Shown here in pieces: positions 43,411 through 51,420 of a stretch of 64,000 nt of DNA. Below the pieces are notes generated by a model. That model saw nothing but the letters and a program-made list of their open reading frames with translations, did not search any database and had not been told where the DNA came from. Position 1 is the stretch's first letter; each line of letters opens with the position of its first letter. Made by a program: the position numbers and the translations under genes. This DNA is from Collinsella sp. (GTDB lineage Bacteria > Actinomycetota > Coriobacteriia > Coriobacteriales > Coriobacteriaceae). The stretch covers positions 97,163-161,162 of the forward strand of contig JAUMMZ010000022.1 in assembly GCA_031296755.1 (NCBI GenBank), written 5' to 3'.

Positions 43411-44415
43411 ATGCAGCGGCAATTAACCTTCGGGGGGTGGGTATCTCCTAGGAATACCCGCCTCCGAGGCCAAGGAGCCATCGAGTACGTTCTGGTCACC
43501 GCGATTATCGTCCTGGTTGTGATGATAGCCGGCCCTTGGGTCTCGTCGGCAATCAGGAACCAGTTCAACACGGTGGCGGGAGTATTGGTAAACGGGACAG
43601 CAGGTGGGACTTGGGAACCGAGCGGTTCCGGCAGCGGTAACGGCGCGGGTTCCGCGACCGTCCAGGCGGCGCTCGCCTAGGACGCGAAGGACACGCGAAG
43701 GACTGGACCCTCGGTGAGCAGAAGGCAGTTGCCGAGGACATCGCCGCCAAGGGCGAGGCGTCGCCCGCCTACGCCAAGGCGAAGGCCGCGATGGATGCCG
43801 GCACCGAGTTCTCGATGAAGCTCACCGATGGCAAGACGCTGACTTACCGCATTATCGGCATCAATCATGATGACCCTGCAGGCGGATCCGGCAAGGCGGG
43901 CCTCACGTTCCTCACCACCACGACGGGCATTTGGTCCCCCATGAACGCGATTGACACCAACGCCGGCGGTTGGGAGAAGTCTGAACTCCGTCAGAAAATG
44001 AACTCCGGCAAGATCTGGAATCTGATGCCCTCCGATTTCCAGTCCAAGGTGAAGGCCGTCAAAAAGCTATCGAACAATGTCGGGGGCGGTGATGAGAACA
44101 AGAACGCCGCCGTGACGGCTACCTCGGACAAGCTGTTCCTGCTCAGCTACTCTGAGATCGCCCCCCACCTCCTATTGGGCATCCTATCCCTGGACTTCCT
44201 CCGAGGGCACCCAGTACGAGGCCTTCAAAGGCAAGGTGACGGAGAACTATAATCCCAACTCTGCCATTGCCATTGCCATTGGCAGCGGTTGGTGGGAGCG
44301 TTCGGTGTTTCCGAACGCCTCGAAGGGCTTCCTCCATGTCGACAGCAGCGGCAATCCGTCGGACAGCAACTCCGCGCCGGGCTGGTTTTGCGTCTCCCCC
44401 GCCTGGTGCTTCTAG
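43411..44415 (+). pseudogene. Pilin-like/DUF6273 surface protein, copy 2: degraded
   Basis: The first 89 codons are open and encode MQRQLTFGGWVSPRNTRLRG|QGAIEYVLV plus a hydrophobic helix and a Gly/Ser linker. Comparison with copy 3 shows three lesions: a TAG at 43678 where copy 3 has AAG; an 11-base tandem duplication (ACGCGAAGGAC) just after it; and a six-C run at 44161-44166 where five restore the frame. Beyond these the DUF6273-like domain is recognisable (YRIIGINHDD; NAGGWEKSELRQ; TSDKLFLLS) and the frame ends with SPAWCF at 44415. A GCCATT triple repeat lies near 44262-44279. Confidence 0.8.
43428..43469 (+). promoter_or_regulatory. G-run inside a nested stem-loop (copy 2)
   Basis: The outer stem is 43428-43433 with 43464-43469; the inner stem is GGGTAT (43439-43444) with ATACCC (43454-43459) around a 9-base loop. 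The G run is six, then T, then three G. Confidence 0.65.
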
Positions 44416-44424
44416 CTTGTCTAG

Positions 44425-44609
44425 CGCAAAGCCCGCGTTACCCCGCGCGTGCTTTCTTTTGGCGACCGAACGAACGGCTTCAGGTTTATGGCACGGGTAG
44501 TCGGATTGAAGAGAAATGGGGTCATACAGCGGCTCTCAGAGCGCCTGCCGCACTCCCCCGCCATTACCTCTGCTGCGTCCTCGTATAGAGTCCATCCTGC
44601 TTGGTGTTT
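44425..44609 (+). repeat. 3' conserved block after copy 2
   Basis: About 185 bases that closely match 46152-46337 after copy 3, including GAGAAATGGGG, CATACAGCGGCTCTCAGAG and GAGTCCATCCTG. It begins with a degraded terminator hairpin. The block is non-coding as far as I can see. It shows that the repeated unit extends past the stop codon. Confidence 0.8.
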
Positions 44610-44677
44610 CGAGTTCGGGGCGTATACGGTGGGTGGATAATGGATTCACTTCGATGACGGCGTTTACGGGAGCGACC

Positions 44678-44905
44678 ATGGCGATGCGCGAGATCGCGGT
44701 CAAGTTCGATGAGGGCGAAATGGCCTTGATTCAGGGCCATGCGGACGCCACGGGCATGACCTTTTCCGAGTTCGTGAGAAGGGCCGCGTTCGAGAAGGCT
44801 GAGGACATGGCGGACATCGAGGCCTACAACGAGGCTTTGGACGGGGACGGCGGCACTCGCTACCCGATGGAAGAGGTCGTGCGCATGGCGGTGGAGGCTG
44901 AGTGA
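44678..44905 (+). CDS. Ribbon-helix-helix antitoxin-like protein (DUF6290/RelB-like)
   Basis: A 75-residue RHH protein (REIAVKFDEGEMALIQGHAD; TGMTFSEFVRRAAFEKAEDM) with the C-terminal DIEAYNEAL...YPMEEVVRM tail typical of RelB-type antitoxins. The start at 44678 follows GGGAG; an ATG at 44654 is less well placed. No RelE-type toxin is seen downstream before the next pilin unit, so it is an orphan. It is inserted between copies 2 and 3 of the pilin-like units. Confidence 0.75.
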   Translation: MAMREIAVKFDEGEMALIQGHADATGMTFSEFVRRAAFEKAEDMADIEAYNEALDGDGGTRYPMEEVVRMAVEAE

Positions 44906-45106
44906 TTGTCCACACGCGTTGTCTGTCTCGGCTCTAAAGGCTTCTCTTGGGCGGGGTTCGGCTTATAGCCGGGTCCCGCTTTTTTGCGGCTTTCAGTTGT
45001 CTTTCTGAAGGTATGAAATGGCTGCCTCGATATGAATACGGTCGGCATTCGAAGCGGACGTTATAGCCGCGCTAATAGCGCATGACTTTCTCCCCTGCCG
45101 TCATCG

Positions 45107-45121
45107 TTGCCGCAGCGGCAA
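45107..45121 (+). promoter_or_regulatory. Conserved dyad upstream of pilin-like copy 3
   Basis: TTGCCGC-A-GCGGCAA, ending 75 bases before the ATG at 45197, the same spacing as copy 1. Confidence 0.65.
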
Positions 45122-45196
45122 GACCGTTGCAAATACTTGGAATAGCCCTACGCTCGGCTCGTATTGCAAACTCCGAATGAAGGGAGCCGTATATGC

Positions 45197-46141
45197 ATGC
45201 AGCGGCAATTAACCTTCGGGGGGGTCGCTTCTGAAACGACCCGCTTCCGAGGGCAATCAATTATCGAGTACGTCCTGATCATTGCCGTCATCGGCCTGGT
45301 CATCGTGTTCGCGGGACCCGGCGTGGCCGGAGCCATCCGAAACCAGTCCAACCTGGTCGGCAACACGGTGAACAATGGGACGGTCGGCGGCGTCGAGGGA
45401 GGCGCGTCCGGTGGCGGCTCCGCAGGCGCCGATTCCGCGGCCGTCCAGGTGGCCATCGCCAAGGACGCGAAGGACTGGACCCTCGACGAGCAGGAGGCGG
45501 TTGCCAAAGACATTGCCAAGAACGGTACATCGTCTATCGCCTACGCCAAGGCCAAGGCCGCCATGGATGCCGGCACCAAGTTCTCGATGAAGCTGACCAA
45601 TGGCAAGACGCTCGAGTACCGTATCATCGGCATCAACCACGACGACTTGGCCGATGGTAGCGGCATGGCAGGCTTGACGTTCGAGGCGACCGACTCTGCC
45701 TTGGGTAGCCAGAGAATGAACGCTACGGACACCAATGCCGGTGGTTGGGATAAGTCCGAGCTCCGTACCCGCCTCAACAGCGGTGACCTCTGGTTGCTCC
45801 TGCCCAGCGAGCTCCAGTCAAAGGTGAAACCCGTCACAAAGACAACCGATAACGTTGGCGGTAACGGGGGCGGTGCCCCCTCGGCGACGACCGACAAGGT
45901 TTTTCTGCTCTCGGCAACCGAAGTATACGGGGATATGCAATCTGACGGCATCCAGTACGAGTGCTACAAATCCAAGGGCGTGACGAGGTCGAACTATTCC
46001 GGTGCATCAGGCTATAGCCACTGGACTCGTTCCGTGAGACCGCGCAGCTCCACATCCTTTCGCTATGTTCAAAGCGGCGGTATTTGCTACAGCTACAGCG
46101 CGACGGACTCGTTTTATGTCCTCCCCGCTTTCTGCTTCTGA
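45197..46141 (+). CDS. Flp-type prepilin-like/DUF6273 surface protein, copy 3 (intact)
   Basis: A 314-residue protein. The leader MQRQLTFGGVASETTRFRG is followed by QSIIEYVLIIAVIGLVIVF, so a prepilin peptidase should cut after Gly19, leaving Glu5-Tyr6 as in Flp/Tad pilins. A Gly/Ser/Ala linker (about 55-85) leads to a DUF6273-like domain (about 125-314: YRIIGINHDD, NAGGWDKSELRTRLNSGD, TTDKVFLLSATEVYG), ending LPAFCF. Start 45197 follows AGGGAG and gives the shared MQR start. It is far longer than a normal Flp pilin (50-60 residues), so it resembles a pilin-anchored adhesin. No Tad machinery is in the window. Confidence 0.8.
   Translation: MQRQLTFGGVASETTRFRGQSIIEYVLIIAVIGLVIVFAGPGVAGAIRNQSNLVGNTVNNGTVGGVEGGASGGGSAGADSAAVQVAIAKDAKDWTLDEQEAVAKDIAKNGTSSIAYAKAKAAMDAGTKFSMKLTNGKTLEYRIIGINHDDLADGSGMAGLTFEATDSALGSQRMNATDTNAGGWDKSELRTRLNSGDLWLLLPSELQSKVKPVTKTTDNVGGNGGGAPSATTDKVFLLSATEVYGDMQSDGIQYECYKSKGVTRSNYSGASGYSHWTRSVRPRSSTSFRYVQSGGICYSYSATDSFYVLPAFCF
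45213..45253 (+). promoter_or_regulatory. G7 tract inside a nested stem-loop (copy 3)
   Basis: The outer stem is 45213-45219 with 45247-45253 (one G-U); the inner stem is GGGTCG (45222-45227) with CGACCC (45237-45242) around a 9-base loop. The G run is 45218-45224 and is in frame. Confidence 0.7.
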
Positions 46142-46151
46142 TCTCTTTCAT

Positions 46152-46337
46152 CGCAAAGCCCTCGCAATCCTGCGAGGGCTTTTCTTTTGGCGATTACTCA
46201 AACAATTCGAGGTTCATTGTACAGGTAATCGGGTTGAGGAGAAATGGGGGCATACAGCGGCTCTCAGAGCGCCTGCCGCACTTCCCCGCCATTACCTTTG
46301 CGGCATCCTCGTATGGAGTCCATCCTGGTTGGCGTTT
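46152..46337 (+). repeat. 3' conserved block after copy 3
   Basis: Matches 44425-44609. It starts with an intact terminator and continues into a conserved non-coding segment with the core CATACAGCGGCTCTCAGAG. The remaining 46338-46617 holds no gene or clear signal apart from a small A/T hairpin at 46581-46600. Confidence 0.8.
46155..46188 (+). terminator. Terminator after copy 3
   Basis: A 12-bp stem (46155-46166 with 46171-46182), loop ATCC, then TTCTTTT, 13 bases past the stop. Confidence 0.85.
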
Positions 46338-46617
46338 TGTTGTAACCGCTCACTTGTCCACAGATCAAGTGAACTGCTGGAATAAATACAGCGACACACT
46401 AGTTCGTTACAGTCGCCATATCTGCGTAAATCGCCGCGATAAATACAGCCTGTACTCGTCTGTATACCAGCTACGCGTATGTAGATTCATGTCGCGTTAA
46501 TAAATCGGCTCAAGCGCGTGCAAAACGCGCAAGTAACCGCAAAAAGCGATTATCGCGCAGGTAGATTTTTGGCACCCTGTTGCTTAATCAAAATTAAGCA
46601 ATTGCTTAAAACAAAAA

Positions 46618-46642
46618 AGGTCAGGCACTAGGTGCCTGACCT
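46618..46642 (-). terminator. Terminator downstream of tRNA-Pro
   Basis: AGGTCAGGCAC (46618-46628) pairs perfectly with GTGCCTGACCT (46632-46642). On the minus strand a T-run follows, so it ends the tRNA transcript. Confidence 0.8.
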
Positions 46643-46651
46643 GCAAACTTC

Positions 46652-46728
<77 letters not shown>

Positions 46729-46808
46729 AAGCTTTTGTTTGTTGCTCTGCTCTCGCTCGCAACAGGGAGTATATTAACCCGAAACTTTAGCCTTGTGCAA
46801 GAACTTTT

Positions 46809-48020
46809 TTATAAATTTTGAAGCAAGTCCAAAATTGTATCTGCGAGCTGGGGTTTTGTTAGCACGGGAAGTTCTTGCGTGCCCGCTTTGCTCACGATCC
46901 AGGCCTTGTTGGTATCGGTTCCAAAGCCCGAATCGGCGCGCGAGACATCGTTGGCGATAATGGCATCGCAACCCTTGCGCGCAAGCTTGCGCTGCGCGTA
47001 CTCCACGACGTTATCGGTCTCGGCCGCAAAGCCGATCACGCACCGCTCTCCCTTTTGGCGCGAGAGCTCGGCCAAAATATCGACCGTCTCGACCAGTTCG
47101 ATGCGATCCAGGCGCTCGTTGGCCTTTTTGAGCTTATGGTCGGCAGGGGTCGCGGGGGTGTAGTCGGCGACAGCGGCCGCACAAATGGCCGCATCAGCCG
47201 TCTGAAAGGCGCTCAGCGCTGCCTGCAGCATCTCTTCGGCGGTCTGCACGCGCACGCACTCCACGCCGTGGGGAACATCGAGCGATGTCGGCCCCAGCAC
47301 AAGCGTGACCGCAGCACCGCGGCGAGCGGCCTCCCCCGCCAGGGCGATGCCCATCTTGCCCGACGACCGGTTTCCGATGAAGCGTACGGGGTCGATCGGC
47401 TCGTGCGTGGGGCCGGCGGTGATCACGATTCGCTTGCCCGCAAGGTATTGCGGGACGGGGTTCAGCACCTCGCAGATGGCCTCGACGATGTCCTCGGGCT
47501 CGTTCATGCGTCCCGTGTCCACGTCGCCGCAGGCAAGGTAGCCGCTGCCGGGTCCCACCACATGGACACCACGCTCGCGCAGCGTGGCCATGTTGGCCTG
47601 CGTCGCCGGCGCCTTCCACATGCCGTTGTTCATAGCGGGTGCGATCACGATGGGTCGCGGCGTCGCAAGCAGCGTGGTGGAGATGAGGTCATCGGCGATA
47701 CCGTTTGCCATCTTGGCGATGATATTGGCCGTCGCGGGCGCCACGACCACCAGATCGGGCTCCTGCGCCAGCGAAATGTGGTGGATGGGGTCGGAGGGAT
47801 CGTCGAATAGGCCCACGGCAACGGGCTCGTTGGTGAGCGCGCGGAAGGTAAGCGGCCCCACGAACTCCGTGGCATGCTCGCTCATAACGACCTTGACGCG
47901 CGCGCCGCGCTTTTGCAGCAGGCGCACGATATTGCACGACTTATAGGCGGCGATCCCGCCGGTAATGCCCAGCAGGATCGTTTTTCCCTCAAGTTGCATT
48001 GAATTGTTGGATGCCGTCAT
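46809..48020 (-). CDS. coaBC: Bifunctional CoaBC (phosphopantothenoylcysteine synthetase/decarboxylase)
   Basis: Two steps of coenzyme A synthesis in one protein. The N-terminal flavin-dependent decarboxylase (CoaC, about 1-190) has the catalytic His region PIHHISLA and the PAMNNGMW motif. The C-terminal synthetase (CoaB) has ITAGPTHEPIDPVRFIGNRSSGKMG. The 403-residue length is standard. The start lies 3 bases after the zinc-ribbon gene stop, so it is the last gene of the long minus-strand run. Confidence 0.95.
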   Translation of the reverse strand: MTASNNSMQLEGKTILLGITGGIAAYKSCNIVRLLQKRGARVKVVMSEHATEFVGPLTFRALTNEPVAVGLFDDPSDPIHHISLAQEPDLVVVAPATANIIAKMANGIADDLISTTLLATPRPIVIAPAMNNGMWKAPATQANMATLRERGVHVVGPGSGYLACGDVDTGRMNEPEDIVEAICEVLNPVPQYLAGKRIVITAGPTHEPIDPVRFIGNRSSGKMGIALAGEAARRGAAVTLVLGPTSLDVPHGVECVRVQTAEEMLQAALSAFQTADAAICAAAVADYTPATPADHKLKKANERLDRIELVETVDILAELSRQKGERCVIGFAAETDNVVEYAQRKLARKGCDAIIANDVSRADSGFGTDTNKAWIVSKAGTQELPVLTKPQLADTILDLLQNL

Positions 48021-48023
48021 CGT

Positions 48024-48743
48024 TTAAGCTTCCTTGCTCGGGAGTACCAGGAGGCGGTGGCAGTACGGGCAGTGCGTAATCTCGCTACCGTCGTGGTTGA
48101 GGTCGCTCATGGACGATGCCTGCAGCGCGGTGTGGCAGACTGTGGGGATGTTGCCCTGGATGGTCTCGACGGCCAGGCCGCGGAACTGCTTGAGCAGACG
48201 CTCGTAGTCGGTGAGCACGTCGGCCGGCAGAGTGGCGGCAAGCGCGGTGCGTTCCTTAGTGGCGGCGTCAATCTGAGCCTGCAGGTCGGCAGCCTTAGTG
48301 CGGGCGGCCTTGGTATCGGCCTTCACGCCCTCCTCGAACTTGGCGATAATTGCCTGTGCGCGGGTCTCGCGGTCGAGCGCCTCCTTATGGGCGACAACGA
48401 CATCCTTGCGGGTGTGCTCAATCTTGTCCAGGCGCTTGGCCAGGGTGGCGAGCTCGTTTTCCAGGTCCTGTACCTCGCGGTAGTCGGAGCCGTCAACGTG
48501 GCGCTTCTTAGCGGCCTCGATGGCGTTATTGGTCTGGATCTCGGTGGTGTTGAGATCGTCGAGCTCAATGTCCAGATCCTTGCGCTGGGCGTAGAGCTTG
48601 GTCATCTCGGACTTGAGCTTCACATAGGTCTTGCGCTTGGAAGCGAGCTCCTTGAGCTCCGGCATATTGGCAAGTTCGCTCTTGTTGCGGGCGAGCTCCG
48701 AATCGATCTGTTGCAGCTTGAGTAGCGTAGCGCCGGCGCTCAT
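48024..48743 (-). CDS. Coiled-coil zinc-ribbon protein (CT398/zf-RING_7 type)
   Basis: A 239-residue protein with a long helical hairpin (about 10-185) and a C-terminal zinc ribbon. Relatives are CT398 and related proteins of uncertain role. The second knuckle HCPYCHRLL is complete, but the first reads TVCHTAL, with one Cys where the family has CxxC, so metal binding may be altered. The start at 48743 follows AGGAGA and overlaps the Nif3-like stop by 4 bases. Confidence 0.82.
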   Translation of the reverse strand: MSAGATLLKLQQIDSELARNKSELANMPELKELASKRKTYVKLKSEMTKLYAQRKDLDIELDDLNTTEIQTNNAIEAAKKRHVDGSDYREVQDLENELATLAKRLDKIEHTRKDVVVAHKEALDRETRAQAIIAKFEEGVKADTKAARTKAADLQAQIDAATKERTALAATLPADVLTDYERLLKQFRGLAVETIQGNIPTVCHTALQASSMSDLNHDGSEITHCPYCHRLLVLPSKEA

Positions 48744-49549
48744 AAGTTCTCTCCTTTTGTCACAGTCCACCATTGGCAAGGGTTCAGTATTTTAATCGCA
48801 TGACGGGGGTTGACCCCGGCGTCAACTGCAGAGTTCATCAATATATCAACGAACGGCTCCTCGGAGCGGTCGTGGCCGAGCAAGATGACGCCCAGACCGC
48901 GCAGAGCGAGGTCCTGCGCCACGTGGTATCCCGCCTCGCCCGTCACGACAACGTCCGCGCCCGCGGCGATGGCGAGCTCTCCAAAGTCGCCCAGGGAGCC
49001 GCCCAAAATGGCGACGGTGCGGCACGGGCGATCGGCTTCGCCCCACACACGCGGGTCGCTGCCGAAGGCCGTGGCAGCACGGGTGGCAAGATCGCGCAGC
49101 GTGCACGGGTCGTTGAGCGTTGCAAGCGCGCCCAGGCCGGTTGCCTCGGGGTCGTCCACGTGCTCCAGTGAGCTCACGAGTGCGGCACCCAGCAGCTTGC
49201 TCAGGCAGACACGGGCTTCGTTCGAGCGGTCCAGGTTGGTGTGGAGCGATATGATGCTCACGCCGCAACGGGCCGCCTCATAGAGTGCCGCGCTGCACTG
49301 GGGGCGAGTGGCATCCGCTGGACAAAACGCCTCGGGCGCCTTGATATAGACAGGATGATGCGTCAGCAGCACGTTGACACCGGCCTCGAAAGCACGGTGC
49401 ACATTGGCTTCGGTCGCATCGAGTGCGCAGGCCACGCCGGCAATCTCGGTGGCAGGGTCGCCCACGGATAAGCCTACGTGGTCCCAGGGCTCGGCGTCCG
49501 TCTTTGGATAGCGTGCCAGCAGAGCGCGCTCGAGCTCGGCGACGATCAT
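48740..49549 (-). CDS. Nif3-like dinuclear metal-centre protein
   Basis: A 269-residue protein of the NIF3/YqfO family, which binds two metal ions. Metal ligands are in LLTHHPVY near residue 62-65, the LHTNLD segment near 103 and the C-terminal GHDRSEEPF. It may have hydrolase activity or affect GTP cyclohydrolase; the true function is unsettled in the family. It overlaps the zinc-ribbon gene, with which Nif3 is often paired. Confidence 0.88.
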   Translation of the reverse strand: MIVAELERALLARYPKTDAEPWDHVGLSVGDPATEIAGVACALDATEANVHRAFEAGVNVLLTHHPVYIKAPEAFCPADATRPQCSAALYEAARCGVSIISLHTNLDRSNEARVCLSKLLGAALVSSLEHVDDPEATGLGALATLNDPCTLRDLATRAATAFGSDPRVWGEADRPCRTVAILGGSLGDFGELAIAAGADVVVTGEAGYHVAQDLALRGLGVILLGHDRSEEPFVDILMNSAVDAGVNPRHAIKILNPCQWWTVTKGENL

Positions 49550-50724
49550 GCGGCACCCACGATCGTCAGCAGCGCTTGGGCAAAGTCGTCCAGATCGGCT
49601 GGGTTCACGCGGTCATCGAACGAGATGCGAAGAGCGCCGAGAGCTTGCTCGCGACCGATGCCCATCGCGCTCAAAACGTGGCTGGGGTCCATACTGCCGC
49701 TCGAGCACGCCGAGCCTGCCGATACCTCAAAGCCGGCGGCGTCGAGCTTGATGATGAGCTCCTCGGAGTCCATGCCGTCAATGTAGATCGACACCATGCC
49801 GGGCAGACGATCGGCATGCGCATAGTCGCCCATGGTGGCGTGAATGCGCGGATGAGCCGTAAGCGTGGCGTAGAGCTTGTCGGAAAGAGCTTGCAGCGTC
49901 GTACGCTCCTGGGCCACGCGGGGCGCCAACGTGCGGGCGGCAGCGGCAAAGGCCAGCTGCGTGCGCAGGTCCTGCGTGCCGGCACGACGTCCGGCTTCCT
50001 GTCCACCGCCAAAGATGCGCGGACGCAGCGGCGTGCGGTTCTTAAGGTAGAGTGCGCCGGATGCCACGGGGCCGCCGATCTTGTGCGCGGCAACGGTCAT
50101 AGCATCGACGCCCAGCTCGGCGGCATCGAGCGGAATGTGCAGATAGCCCTGGATGGCATCGGTGTGGAACAGAGCGCCCACGGTATGCGCGGCCGCGGTC
50201 AGCTCGCGGATGGGCTGCACCACGCCGGTCTCGTTGTTGGCAACCATGATGCTCACGAGCGCCACGTCGTCGCCGAGCAAGTCGCTCAGCGCGGCAGGCT
50301 CAATATAACCTGCACGGCAGGGCTGCACCAGGTCGACGGTAAAGCCGGCAGCACGCAGCAGCGGCAGGTTGTCCAGAATCGAATCGTGCTCGATGGCAGA
50401 TACGATCACGCGGTTACGCTTGCGATCGCGCTGACGAGCGCCCTCGGCAAGACCGAGCAGCGCCAGCTGGTTGGCTTCGGTGCCGCCGTTGGTCAAAACA
50501 ATCTCGGACGGGCGAACGCGCGCGCCAAAGCTGCGGGCAATCTCGCGACGCGCCACTTCCAGGCGTGCAGCGGCCTTGCGGCCGAGCGAATGCAGCGAGT
50601 TGGGGTTGACGCCGGCAAGCTCGCTGTCGTCGTACTCGCGCTGCGCAAGGCGCGCCTCGACGCGCATGGGCGTCGAGGCGGCATAGTCAAGATTCACGGG
50701 TATGCGGTTTTGACCTGCGGTCAT
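49546..50724 (-). CDS. Cysteine desulfurase (NifS/IscS type)
   Basis: A PLP enzyme that takes sulfur from cysteine for Fe-S clusters, tRNA thiolation or other needs. The PLP Lys lies in VAAHKIGGPVASGAL and the active Cys in AGSACSSGSMDPSHVL. The 392-residue length and the opening NLDYAASTP are normal. No iscU, sufU or mnmA is adjacent, so the partner cannot be named. It overlaps the Nif3-like gene by 4 bases. Confidence 0.92.
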   Translation of the reverse strand: MTAGQNRIPVNLDYAASTPMRVEARLAQREYDDSELAGVNPNSLHSLGRKAAARLEVARREIARSFGARVRPSEIVLTNGGTEANQLALLGLAEGARQRDRKRNRVIVSAIEHDSILDNLPLLRAAGFTVDLVQPCRAGYIEPAALSDLLGDDVALVSIMVANNETGVVQPIRELTAAAHTVGALFHTDAIQGYLHIPLDAAELGVDAMTVAAHKIGGPVASGALYLKNRTPLRPRIFGGGQEAGRRAGTQDLRTQLAFAAAARTLAPRVAQERTTLQALSDKLYATLTAHPRIHATMGDYAHADRLPGMVSIYIDGMDSEELIIKLDAAGFEVSAGSACSSGSMDPSHVLSAMGIGREQALGALRISFDDRVNPADLDDFAQALLTIVGAA

Positions 50725-50730
50725 AAGGTT

Positions 50731-51402
50731 TTATGCCTCCTGTGCGGCCTCGTTGCCCAGCTTCTGCAGCAGCGCAACCTCGGCAGCGGGATCTTCGGAC
50801 TTAAATACGGCGGAACCTGCGACGAGCACGTTGGCGCCAGCCTTGACGACCTCGGCGATGTTCTTGGAAGAGATACCGCCATCGACCTCGATGAGAGGCG
50901 AAACGCCGTGACGCTCGCACATGGCCTTGAGCTCGTGCAGTTTGGCAATGGTGCCCGGGATAAAGCTCTGGCCGCCAAAGCCGGGGTTCACGCTCATGAG
51001 CAGCACCATATCGACGACGTCGATGATGCTCTCGAGTACGCACACGGGGGTGGCGGGGTTGAGCACCACGCCGGCCTTGATGCCGCGCTGCTGCAGATGC
51101 GTGAGCGTGCGGTGCAGGTGCGTGGAGGCCTCGTAGTGCACGGTGATCATGTCGGCACCGGCATCGGCGTACCAATCGACGGTCTCGTCGGGGTTCGACA
51201 CCATCAGGTGCGCGTCGACCGGCACGTTGGTGGAGCGCTTGACGGCCTTAAGGATGTCAACGCCAAAGGTGAGGTTGCCGGTAAAGTGGCCGTCCATGAC
51301 GTCGAAGTGCACGTAGTCGGCACCGGCGATCTTGTCGAGTTCGCCCTTGAGGTTGGCCATGTCGGCCGAAAGGACGGACGGAGCGATTTTGATGGAACCC
51401 AT
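50731..51402 (-). CDS. rpe: Ribulose-phosphate 3-epimerase
   Basis: Interconverts ribulose-5-phosphate and xylulose-5-phosphate in the pentose phosphate pathway. The TIM-barrel motifs are present: APSVLSADMANL at the start, VHFDVMDGHF, MLLMSVNPGFGGQ and IEVDGGI. The 223-residue length is standard. It follows gpsA in the run with 18 bases between. Confidence 0.95.
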   Translation of the reverse strand: MGSIKIAPSVLSADMANLKGELDKIAGADYVHFDVMDGHFTGNLTFGVDILKAVKRSTNVPVDAHLMVSNPDETVDWYADAGADMITVHYEASTHLHRTLTHLQQRGIKAGVVLNPATPVCVLESIIDVVDMVLLMSVNPGFGGQSFIPGTIAKLHELKAMCERHGVSPLIEVDGGISSKNIAEVVKAGANVLVAGSAVFKSEDPAAEVALLQKLGNEAAQEA

Positions 51403-51420
51403 GGTAGTAGCCTTTCTGCG

